31,502 bases of DNA from Candidatus Rifleibacteriota bacterium (GTDB lineage Bacteria; Riflebacteria; Ozemobacteria; Ozemobacterales; Ozemobacteraceae). Positions 1 through 5,900 of the stretch are shown piece by piece. Below the pieces are notes generated by a model. That model was not told the origin of the DNA, did no database searches, and was given only the letters and a program-made list of their open reading frames with translations. Location of the stretch: NCBI GenBank assembly GCA_029565415.1, contig JAKQOH010000119.1, positions 1 through 31,502 on the forward strand. The letters are read 5' to 3'. Made by a program: the position numbers and the translations under genes. Position 1 is the first letter of the stretch, and every line of letters begins with the position of its first letter.

Positions 1-397
1 GATAATAGGCGAGACCGTGCTGGGCATTTTCGGAGCCGGGAATGCCCCAGTCGATGAGATACACCTTGTAGCCGGCCCTCGACAACGCCTCGATGAAGCT
101 GTGGCCCGGCATCAGGTCGAGAATGTACCAGCGGTTGATGAAGGAGTACACCATGAAGATCGGCGGCGCATCGAGGGGCTCGCCGAGCACTTCATACTCG
201 AACAGGCGGCAGGTGCCTTCGTGGTAGACGATCCGCGAGGGGGTGAGGGCCATGCCGAGGGTCGCGAGCTGCTGGTCGTCGGCGCGGTCACCCACGGCGG
301 CGGCATGCTGGAGATACTCGACGAACTTTTTCGCGCGGGTGAGATCTTCCTGGAGCTTGGGGTCCTGGGCGGTGGCCGTGGCCTGCTGGTTGCTCAT
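1..397 (-). CDS. phaC: Class III polyhydroxyalkanoate synthase PhaC, N-terminal part (runs off window)
   Basis: PhaC polymerises hydroxyacyl-CoA thioesters into PHA on the surface of storage granules. Only the first ~132 residues are in the window; the catalytic lipase-like Cys box lies beyond base 1. What is visible is typical of the family: after a charged ~40-residue lead comes TPSRIVYHEG, then LFEYE, then PPIFMVYSFINRWYILDL and the YLIDWG segment, the usual start of the alpha/beta-hydrolase core of short (class III, PhaE-dependent) synthases. The chosen ATG (395-397) has GGAGGG 12 bases upstream, and a perfect sigma-70 promoter lies at 470-498, so it is transcribed separately from the phasin operon. 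No PhaE partner is obvious in the window, although the small helical proteins upstream are candidates for accessory subunits. The family call is firm; the class III assignment is inferred from the short N-terminus. Confidence 0.9.
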   Translation of the reverse strand, partial: MSNQQATATAQDPKLQEDLTRAKKFVEYLQHAAAVGDRADDQQLATLGMALTPSRIVYHEGTCRLFEYEVLGEPLDAPPIFMVYSFINRWYILDLMPGHSFIEALSRAGYKVYLIDWGIPGSENAQHGLAYY

Positions 398-469
398 GCC
401 GATGGTGAACCCTCCGGGGCGTATTCACTGGCGGCCGGAAAGGGCAGCCGAAACTCCACCAGTATGAAA

Positions 470-498
470 ATTATATGTACCGATCCGGGGGGTGTCAA
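470..498 (-). promoter_or_regulatory. Perfect-consensus sigma-70 promoter of phaC
   Basis: On the minus strand the -35 box is TTGACA (493-498), the spacer is exactly 17 bp and the -10 box is TATAAT (470-475). Transcription would start near 463, giving a leader of about 66 nt before phaC. It lies just after the terminator of the upstream operon, which argues for independent and strong transcription. Confidence 0.82.
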
Positions 499-529
499 TG
501 AAGGGGGCGGCGGGCAGGATATCCGAAAC

Positions 530-560
530 GAAAAACCGCCGGCAGTTTTCTGCCGGCGGT
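530..560 (-). terminator. Rho-independent terminator of the fabG-phasin operon
   Basis: A perfect 11-bp stem (535-545 with 550-560) closes a 4-nt loop and is followed on the minus strand by a run of five T. It sits 23 nt after the stop codon of the last phasin-like gene. Confidence 0.9.
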
Positions 561-583
561 GGGGTTGGCTACGGAAGGGGAGG

Positions 584-874
584 TTATTCGGCGGCCTTGG
601 CCTTGGGGCTGGCCTGCTCGATCACCTGGCGCCACACGTTCTCGAAGTGGTGCATGACCACGCGGGTGTTCTTCTGGTAATCCTCATACGCCTTGTTGAC
701 CATCTCGATCTGCTTCTTCGCGGTGTCGTTGTACGCGTCGCGCTGCATGTCGGCGATCTTGGTGACGTTCTCGGTGAGCGTCGTGTAGAACTTCATGGCG
801 TTCTCGAGACCTTCGCGGGAAAGGCGGATCATCTCGTCGCGGTCGAACAGGGGGGTGGTGTTGGTCGGGTTCAT
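584..874 (-). CDS. Small phasin-like helical protein (third of three)
   Basis: A 96-residue, almost wholly helical, amphipathic protein with no signal peptide. Phasins coat PHA granules and control their size and number; this role is inferred from context (between fabG and phaC, near phaR) and from the helical, Lys/Glu/Gln-rich composition. It is a clear paralogue of the 946-1227 product: both start with PLFDR-E, share LTEN and YQKN, and about 37 of 79 aligned residues are identical. ATG at 874 is chosen because AAGGAG lies 7 nt upstream and because the paralogue begins at the same place; an in-frame extension upstream would run through the neighbouring gene. It is the last gene of the operon. 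It could instead be a PhaE-like accessory subunit of the synthase. Confidence 0.72.
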   Translation of the reverse strand: MNPTNTTPLFDRDEMIRLSREGLENAMKFYTTLTENVTKIADMQRDAYNDTAKKQIEMVNKAYEDYQKNTRVVMHHFENVWRQVIEQASPKAKAAE

Positions 875-945
875 CGTGATACTCCTTGTTATATTGTAAA
901 TAGTATTGAGAGCGGCATCGAATGCCGTTCGCGTGTGACCGGAGG

Positions 946-1227
946 TTACTGGGCGGCCGTCTGCCGGGTGGACTGGGCCAGGTCGGCGATCTTCCGCCAC
1001 TCTTTCTCGAACGTGGCCGTGATCGTGCGGGAGTTCTTCTGATACTCCTCGTAGGACGTGTTGATGAGGGCGATCTGCCGGCGGCTGGCTTCGTTCATCG
1101 TGTCCTTCTGGATTTCGCCCAGCTTCAGGGCGTTTTCCGTCAGGGTCATGAAGAAGTTCAGCGAGTTTTCCATTCCCTGCCGGGAGAGCCGGGTCAGTTC
1201 TTCGCGATCGAACAGCGGGTTGTTCAT
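946..1227 (-). CDS. Small phasin-like helical protein (second of three)
   Basis: A 93-residue helical protein beginning MNNPLFDREELTRLSRQG, rich in Leu, Lys, Glu and Gln, with no signal peptide or membrane segment. It is close to its downstream neighbour in length, start and conserved YxxYQKN motif, which points to tandem duplication. AAGGA lies 8 nt before the ATG. It is separated by ~47 nt from the first phasin-like gene and ~71 nt from the third, with no terminator in between, so the genes are probably co-transcribed from the promoter at 2415-2443. A granule-coating role is inferred from location, not from a recognised motif. Confidence 0.72.
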   Translation of the reverse strand: MNNPLFDREELTRLSRQGMENSLNFFMTLTENALKLGEIQKDTMNEASRRQIALINTSYEEYQKNSRTITATFEKEWRKIADLAQSTRQTAAQ

Positions 1228-1274
1228 GGGGGAGTTCCTTTCTCGTCTTGTGTCGGCGGGTCGTCATGAGGGGA

Positions 1275-1553
1275 TCAGGCCTGCGTCTGCGCCTGGCGGT
1301 CGATGGCGCGATGGAAGAGGGATTCCGAATGGTTGCGGATGATCCGGGCCGCTTTGAGGGTCTCGTCGAGAACCAGATTGGTGATCTCCGACTGGCGGCG
1401 TTGGATCTCGGTCAGCGTTTCGATCTGGATCGAGGCGATCTTCTCGAGATTCTTCGAAAACTGACTGGAAAGGCGCATCGAGGTTTCGATCAGGTCGCCG
1501 GCGATGCCGGGGAGGTCCGCGAACGGGGTCGGGGTTCCGGTGGTCGTCTGCAT
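1275..1553 (-). CDS. Small phasin-like / PhaE-like helical protein (first of three)
   Basis: A 92-residue protein with a Pro/Thr-rich first 15 residues and then one long helical stretch. It contains the pattern KNLEKIASIQIETLTEIQRR, a leucine/isoleucine heptad-like region typical of phasins and of the PhaE subunit. It is more divergent from the other two but similar in size and position. The ATG at 1553 has GAGGA 9 nt upstream. It is the gene directly after fabG (45-nt gap). Function (granule-surface protein or synthase accessory subunit) is inferred from context only. Confidence 0.68.
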   Translation of the reverse strand: MQTTTGTPTPFADLPGIAGDLIETSMRLSSQFSKNLEKIASIQIETLTEIQRRQSEITNLVLDETLKAARIIRNHSESLFHRAIDRQAQTQA

Positions 1554-1598
1554 GGGTATCTGTCCTCTCGTGAAATGCGATTCCGGGCTGAAGCCGGA

Positions 1599-2333
1599 TC
1601 AGAGCACCAGGCCGCCGTCGACGCCGAGCACCTGGCCGGAGATGAACGAGGCGTCATCCGAAGCGAGGAACAGGTAGCAGCGGGCGACGTCATCGACCGT
1701 GCCATGGCGCTGGAGGGGGGCCTTTTCCTTCATCATGGTGAGGATTTTTTCAGGCATCTTGGCGGTCATGTCCGTGATGATGAAGCCGGGGGCGACGGCG
1801 TTGACGCGGATGCCCTTGCGACCCATCTCCTTGGCCAGCGATTTGGTGATGCCGATCACACCGGCCTTCGTCGCGGCGTAGTTGACCTGGCCGACGTTGC
1901 CGTAGACACCCACGACCGAGCTGGTGTTGATGATGCTGCCGGCGGTGCCCTTTTCGATCATCGCCTTCACGACGGCCTGGCTGCAGTTGAAGACGCCCTT
2001 GAGATTCACGCTGATGACGCGGTCCCAGGCCGACTCTTCCATTTTGACCAGCAGCGCGTCGGCGGTGATGCCGGCGTTGTTCACCAGGACGTCGATGCGG
2101 CCTTCGGCGGCCACGACGGTGTCGACGGCGGCCTTGACCGCCGCGCTGTCCGTCACGTCGACGGCGATCGTCTTCACCGCGCCCTTCGACTCCTGCTTGA
2201 GGCTTTCGAGACCTTCCGGCTTGAGATCCCAGGCATACACCTTCGCGCCTTCGGATGCGAACAGCAGGGCGGCGGCGCGGCCGATGCCGGCTCCGGCCCC
2301 GGTGATGATCGTAACTTTATTCTGAAGTCTCAT
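1599..2333 (-). CDS. fabG: FabG/PhaB-type short-chain dehydrogenase (3-oxoacyl-ACP or acetoacetyl-CoA reductase)
   Basis: A classical short-chain dehydrogenase of 244 residues that would reduce a 3-oxoacyl thioester to the (R)-3-hydroxyacyl form with NADPH. Visible motifs: cofactor loop TGAGAGIG (11-18), NNAG (85-88), catalytic Ser139, Tyr152 and Lys156 in the SSVVG...NYAATKAG block, PGFI after the active site and a C-terminal VDGG. By motif it is closest to FabG, but it leads an operon with three phasin-like genes and sits beside phaC and phaR, so the physiological substrate is probably acetoacetyl-CoA for PHA synthesis (PhaB role). The ATG at 2333 is preceded by GGAG with a 7-nt gap; longer in-frame starts upstream would cross the promoter and were rejected. 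The SDR call is firm; substrate is inferred. Confidence 0.93.
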   Translation of the reverse strand: MRLQNKVTIITGAGAGIGRAAALLFASEGAKVYAWDLKPEGLESLKQESKGAVKTIAVDVTDSAAVKAAVDTVVAAEGRIDVLVNNAGITADALLVKMEESAWDRVISVNLKGVFNCSQAVVKAMIEKGTAGSIINTSSVVGVYGNVGQVNYAATKAGVIGITKSLAKEMGRKGIRVNAVAPGFIITDMTAKMPEKILTMMKEKAPLQRHGTVDDVARCYLFLASDDASFISGQVLGVDGGLVL

Positions 2334-2414
2334 GTCGGTTCTCCATTTCGCCTGATGTTGAAGAATGTTTTGCGGTGCGATTCGTTTTTCGGGGTGTTTC
2401 ATTCGCACATCCCG

Positions 2415-2443
2415 AATATACCATCGGCATGTTTTTGTGTCAA
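2415..2443 (-). promoter_or_regulatory. Sigma-70 promoter of the fabG-phasin operon
   Basis: On the minus strand TTGACA (2438-2443), 17-bp spacer, TATATT (2415-2420). Transcription would start near 2408, about 75 nt before the fabG start codon. Five of six -10 bases and all -35 bases match consensus. Confidence 0.8.
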
Positions 2444-2468
2444 GCAAAATAATTTTGCATTGCACAAT
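2444..2468. promoter_or_regulatory. Candidate PhaR operator upstream of the fabG promoter
   Basis: Directly abutting the -35 box is a perfect inverted repeat GCAAAAT-A-ATTTTGC (2444-2458), overlapping TTGCATTGCACAA. PhaR proteins are known to bind TGC-rich sites. The heptamer AATGCAA seen here (minus strand) recurs at 3360-3366 next to the phaR promoter. Binding by PhaR is inference. Confidence 0.4.
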
Positions 2469-2561
2469 TTCGTTTGGCTGGAGAAAACCGGCTTCGGGCG
2501 TGGATCTGGGTGTTTGGCGGAGCGGGAAAAAAATTGTGTTTGGCAAAAGATTCTGGAAACG

Positions 2562-2588
2562 AAAAAGGCCCGGCGGGTGCCGGGCCTT
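2562..2588 (-). terminator. Rho-independent terminator of phaR
   Basis: A perfect 10-bp stem (2565-2574 with 2579-2588) with a 4-nt loop, followed on the minus strand by T residues, 29 nt after the phaR stop codon. It separates phaR from the fabG operon. Confidence 0.85.
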
Positions 2589-2617
2589 CGGTGGCGCTCG
2601 GGAAAGGGGGGACGGGA

Positions 2618-3313
2618 TCAGCTCTTGCGGCGAGGCCGGCCTTTTGGCGCTTTGGGGGGATGTTTCAGCGCCTCGATCTCCTGCTTCAGCCGGTTCAGCT
2701 CATCCCGGAGCTGGTGGTCGTCACCGGCGGGGGCCGGCTGGGACGGTTGCGGGGCCGGGGTCGGGCCGGGGAAGCCCTGGGGGGCTGACCCGAAGGGGGA
2801 TTGGCCGGGTTGCGGATACGGCGTCGCCGGAGCGGGCTGGGCCTGGGATGGGGCCGGCTGGGGAGCGGGCTGAGGCTGGTTGGGCATACCGCCGAAAAAG
2901 CCGGCGAACGGATTCATGTTGGGAAAACCGCCCGGCAGCCAGTTCTGCATCATCATCCCCGACATCAGCCGCCGCTGGTGTTCGAGATACCCCTGGAAGG
3001 CCTGGGGAAGGCCGTTGTAGAGGAAATCCCGGACGACGTTGTCCTGGGCCCGGATCATCAGCGTCACGAGATCGAGCGGCAGGTAATCCGGCCGGGATTT
3101 CAATGTCTCGACAAGCACCTGGCCCATCGTGACCTGGGTGAGATCCTCCCCGGTCTTGTGGTCGAGGATGCGGATGCGCTCGCCGGCCTTGACCCGGTCC
3201 GCGATTTCACTGAGGGTGACGTGCGTGTTGCGCGTCGCATCATAGATGCGGCGGTTGGGGTATTTCCGGAGAATCGTCTCCCCCTGGCCTTCCTGCGCTG
3301 GTTTCTGGCTCAT
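2618..3313 (-). CDS. phaR: PHA synthesis regulator PhaR
   Basis: A 231-residue regulator. Residues ~13-73 match the PHA accumulation regulator DNA-binding domain: LRKYPNRRIYD, then HVTLSEIADRV, then ILDHKTGEDLTQVTMGQVL. Residues ~75-115 resemble the second PhaR segment. The rest is low-complexity Pro/Gln/Ala sequence (~145-200) followed by a short charged helix (DDHQLRDELNRLKQEIEAL) and a basic tail. In known systems PhaR binds both PHA granules and promoters of phasin and pha genes, so phasin production rises when granules titrate it away. GGGAGG sits 7 nt before the ATG. A candidate promoter overlaps the word AATGCAA, also found at the fabG promoter, which suggests autoregulation. The Pro-rich linker is longer than usual. 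Confidence 0.92.
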   Translation of the reverse strand: MSQKPAQEGQGETILRKYPNRRIYDATRNTHVTLSEIADRVKAGERIRILDHKTGEDLTQVTMGQVLVETLKSRPDYLPLDLVTLMIRAQDNVVRDFLYNGLPQAFQGYLEHQRRLMSGMMMQNWLPGGFPNMNPFAGFFGGMPNQPQPAPQPAPSQAQPAPATPYPQPGQSPFGSAPQGFPGPTPAPQPSQPAPAGDDHQLRDELNRLKQEIEALKHPPKAPKGRPRRKS

Positions 3314-3354
3314 CCTTGTTCCTCCCGGGCGATGGATTGACCGATCATGCCTTC

Positions 3355-3383
3355 AATATAATGCAACGCGACCGGAAGGTAAA
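3355..3383 (-). promoter_or_regulatory. Candidate promoter of phaR
   Basis: Minus strand: TTTACC (3378-3383), 17-bp spacer, TATATT (3355-3360). The spacer begins with AATGCAA shared with the fabG operator region. Start would be near 3348, giving a ~35-nt leader. The -35 box is only a 4/6 match. Confidence 0.5.
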
Positions 3384-3415
3384 GGTGAATGTTGTGACGC
3401 AAAAGAGGCCCGGGA

Positions 3416-4612
3416 TCACTCCCAGCGGCCGGGGATCGGATGTCCGCAGGCGGCGCACTTCCCGTCGCGGATGGCCCGTTCCCCGATCGTGAAGCCGAAC
3501 CGCTCGACGACCCGTTTCCCGCACCCCGGGCAATAGGTGCTCTCGCCCTCGTGGCCCGGGATGTTACCGAGATAGACATACCTCAGCCCGGCGGCGAGGG
3601 CGAGCCGGCGGAGCTTTTCGAGCGATTCCAGCGGGGTCGGCGGCAGATTCCGGAGCCGGTAGGTCGGCATGAACCGGGACAGGAACAGGCTGATGTCGGG
3701 GCCGGCGTTGTCGAACAGCCACCGGAACATCCGGCCGCAGGTCTCCCCGTCGTCGTTCAGGGTCGGGACGACGAGGGTGACGATATCGACGAGGGCGCGG
3801 CTGGAAGCCAGCTGCCGGATCGTCGCGAGGACGGGCTCGAGGCTGCCGCCGCAGACGGTGCGGTAGAACCGCTCGGTGAAGCCTTTCAGATCGACCTTCA
3901 TGACATCGAGCCAGGGAAGCAGCTCGCGCAGCGGCTCGGGGTTGATGAAGCCGCACGAGATCATGATGTTCGCGATGCCGGCAGCGTGCGCCCGTTTCGC
4001 GGTATCGAGCAGGTACTCATAGAAGATGGTCGGCTCGGTGTAGGTGTAGGCGATGCTTTGGCAGCCGCGGGCCTGCGCTTCGGCGACGACGCGTTCGGGG
4101 GGCAGGTCATACCGTTCCGCCTCCTCGGGACCGATCTGGGAGATCTGCCAGTTCTGGCAGTACCGGCAGCCGAACAGGCAGCCGGCCGTGGCGATCGAGA
4201 AAGCGGTGCTGCCGGGGAGAAAATGAAAGACGGGTTTCTTCTCGATCGGGTCGATCGCGACGGAGCAGGGGCGGCCGTATACGAGCGTGCCGAGCCTGTT
4301 TTCGAGGCTGATGCGGGCCCGGCAGAAGCCCCGCTCGAAGGGCAGAAGGGTGCAGAAACGCGGGCAGAGGGTGCATCGGATGCGGCCGGCGGCGGTTTTT
4401 TCCCAGTACATCGCCTCCCTCGGTGTCAGGCCCTGGGCTTCGAGGGAACGAAGCCCCGCCTCGGCCTCGCGGCGGTCATACCGGTGTCTGCCGGCGGCGG
4501 GCGCCGGAAGCGCTCCGGATCGCGTTGCGGGCCGCCGGTCGAGAAGCAGGCCGCACAGCCCCGCGGCGGCGGCGACAGCGCAGGCATCGGTGAGGAAGCG
4601 GCGGCGGTTCAT
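3416..4612 (-). CDS. Radical SAM enzyme of the AmmeMemoRadiSam / PflA-like family with a Tat signal
   Basis: A 398-residue radical SAM protein. The N-terminus (MNRRRFLTDACAVAAAAG) is a textbook twin-arginine signal (RRxFL then a hydrophobic Ala-rich stretch), which predicts export of the folded, cofactor-loaded protein. Residues 80-97 carry an extra Cys cluster (C80, C83, C87, C97). The radical SAM cluster motif is CLFGCRYC (C145, C149, C152), followed by YTYTEPTIFYEY, the DVMKVDLKGF segment and PTLNDD. The C-terminus holds a rubredoxin-like zinc ribbon (C361, C364, C386, C389). This arrangement matches the family found near MEMO and AMMECR1 genes, though neither partner is in the window. The start codon overlaps the stop of the upstream membrane flavo-iron-sulfur gene (ATGA), so translation is coupled. 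The substrate is unknown. Confidence 0.87.
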   Translation of the reverse strand: MNRRRFLTDACAVAAAAGLCGLLLDRRPATRSGALPAPAAGRHRYDRREAEAGLRSLEAQGLTPREAMYWEKTAAGRIRCTLCPRFCTLLPFERGFCRARISLENRLGTLVYGRPCSVAIDPIEKKPVFHFLPGSTAFSIATAGCLFGCRYCQNWQISQIGPEEAERYDLPPERVVAEAQARGCQSIAYTYTEPTIFYEYLLDTAKRAHAAGIANIMISCGFINPEPLRELLPWLDVMKVDLKGFTERFYRTVCGGSLEPVLATIRQLASSRALVDIVTLVVPTLNDDGETCGRMFRWLFDNAGPDISLFLSRFMPTYRLRNLPPTPLESLEKLRRLALAAGLRYVYLGNIPGHEGESTYCPGCGKRVVERFGFTIGERAIRDGKCAACGHPIPGRWE

Positions 4613-5787
4613 CGGTTGCCGTTCGGGCCGGGGAGTCGCCGTCGGAGGGCTTCGAGATCGACGAACAGGGGATTGAGCGGGCACAGGAGCCGGCAGTAGA
4701 ACCGTGGCATCAGAACCGCTCCGAGGAGCACCGCGCCGGCGAGGAGAAGGCCCCAGCCGCTGAGGGTGCCGAGAAACAGCGCCGAGAACGCCTCGATCCG
4801 CTCCAGGGGAAGGGATCCCGCCAGCGGCAGAAGGAGGAGGGTTGTCCAGAGCAGGGCGCGACCGGCACCACGGAATCGGGTGCCGCCGATGGATAAGGTA
4901 TTGTTGAAGATATATAAAGAGAGGCCGTGGGCCAGATCCTGGGCCCGGCCGCAGGGGCAGAGATACCGGCAGTAGCCGCGCCGCGTGGCGAGGAGGGCGA
5001 GGCCCGCGAGAAGCAGCAGGGCCAGGGTCTGGGGGGCGGGGTGACCGCCGGAGAGCAGCCGCAGGTGAGTCAGCGAAAGGAATTGCGGCACGGCATACCC
5101 GATCGAGAGGACGACGATCGCGGCGGCAGGCATGGCGCCGATGAACCGCTGGAGAAGCGCGGCGGCGGCCGCGACGGCAAGCGCCGCGAGCGGGGCGTGG
5201 CTCCGGAACTGCCGGCCCGGCGCAGCCGAGGCTGGTTTCTGCGGCCCGACGGCCGTCGAACCGTGAGAAGCCGCGGCGAAACCCTGTCGGAGAGCCTGAC
5301 AGACGGCTTCGACCGTCGTCGTGGCGCGGGTGAGGCCGTCCAGATCCTCGCCCGGTTGGAGGGCATCGCCGGCGGTTTTCCCCGGGAACTGGCCGAGAAA
5401 CCACTCCTCTTCGAGACCCGCGACGAATGTCGGTGTCTCGCGATGGCCGAGAATGCGCACGCCGGTGATGCGCCCCGCATCGTCGAAGCCTGCCACCAGA
5501 TCGACCGGGCCGGCGTACCCGGCCGGCCGCGGCTCGAGCCAGGCGCTGAACACGGCATGCCAGCGGACCGAGCCCGATGCGTCGCTGCCCTCGAGGCGGC
5601 AGGGACCGTGGGCCGCGGCGGCGATCCGAAGGCCGGTCGGGGCGAGACGGCGGGCGGCTTCTTCCCAGGCAGGGGGGAGTTCCGGGGCGGATTCCGTCGG
5701 AGGTGCGCCAACGGTGCCGGCCAGGCACAGCAGGCCCAGGAGGAGGAATGTGACCGCGGCATACGCGTGCCGGGTGGTGATGCTCAT
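4609..5787 (-). CDS. Membrane FMN-binding / 4Fe-4S protein of NosR/NapH type
   Basis: A 392-residue membrane protein. An N-terminal membrane/signal segment (~8-25) is followed by an extracytoplasmic domain ending in DLDGLTRATTTVEAV (149-162), which resembles the flavin-attachment motif of NqrC/RnfG/NosR FMN-binding domains. Then come about five hydrophobic spans with two ferredoxin-like cysteine motifs facing one side: CRYLCPCG (C273, C277, C279) and CRLLCPLNP (C365, C369), as in NosR and NapH. The likely role is moving electrons across or along the membrane. It is directly upstream of, and translationally coupled to, the Tat-exported radical SAM enzyme, which suggests it is that enzyme's electron donor. 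The start at 5787 is chosen for the hydrophobic N-terminus and GAGAGG 8 nt upstream; a longer in-frame start at 5877 would reach towards the divergent gene. Confidence 0.8.
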   Translation of the reverse strand: MSITTRHAYAAVTFLLLGLLCLAGTVGAPPTESAPELPPAWEEAARRLAPTGLRIAAAAHGPCRLEGSDASGSVRWHAVFSAWLEPRPAGYAGPVDLVAGFDDAGRITGVRILGHRETPTFVAGLEEEWFLGQFPGKTAGDALQPGEDLDGLTRATTTVEAVCQALRQGFAAASHGSTAVGPQKPASAAPGRQFRSHAPLAALAVAAAAALLQRFIGAMPAAAIVVLSIGYAVPQFLSLTHLRLLSGGHPAPQTLALLLLAGLALLATRRGYCRYLCPCGRAQDLAHGLSLYIFNNTLSIGGTRFRGAGRALLWTTLLLLPLAGSLPLERIEAFSALFLGTLSGWGLLLAGAVLLGAVLMPRFYCRLLCPLNPLFVDLEALRRRLPGPNGNR

Positions 5788-5854
5788 GAAGGATGCCTCT
5801 CGATACCAGCCTACTGCATCTCGCCGCGAATCGGCAAGCCGCTCGGGCCGGAGA

Positions 5855-5864
5855 GTGCTATACT
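5855..5864 (+). promoter_or_regulatory. Extended -10 element upstream of the HEAT/TPR gene
   Basis: TGCTATACT gives an extended -10 (TGN before TATACT at 5859-5864) with no good -35 box. Start would be near 5871, about 30 nt before the ATG at 5901. Confidence 0.45.
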
Positions 5865-5900
5865 GGAAGGCATCCAAAAGCCGCGGTTCTTGTGGAGGCC

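Noticed and set aside
875..945. Possible internal promoter (TACAAT/TATAAC) between the second and third phasin-like genes.
   Set aside because: No matching -35 box at a suitable distance on the minus strand.
1248..2873. Long plus-strand open frame across the fabG and phasin region.
   Set aside because: It is the antisense of fabG and the small helical genes, with His/Asp/Gly-rich composition typical of a GC-rich shadow.
3416..5728. A 770-codon open frame continuous from the radical SAM gene through the membrane-protein region.
   Set aside because: Its first part is Arg/Pro-rich shadow sequence; the true radical SAM protein starts at 4612 with a Tat signal, and the membrane protein is in another frame.
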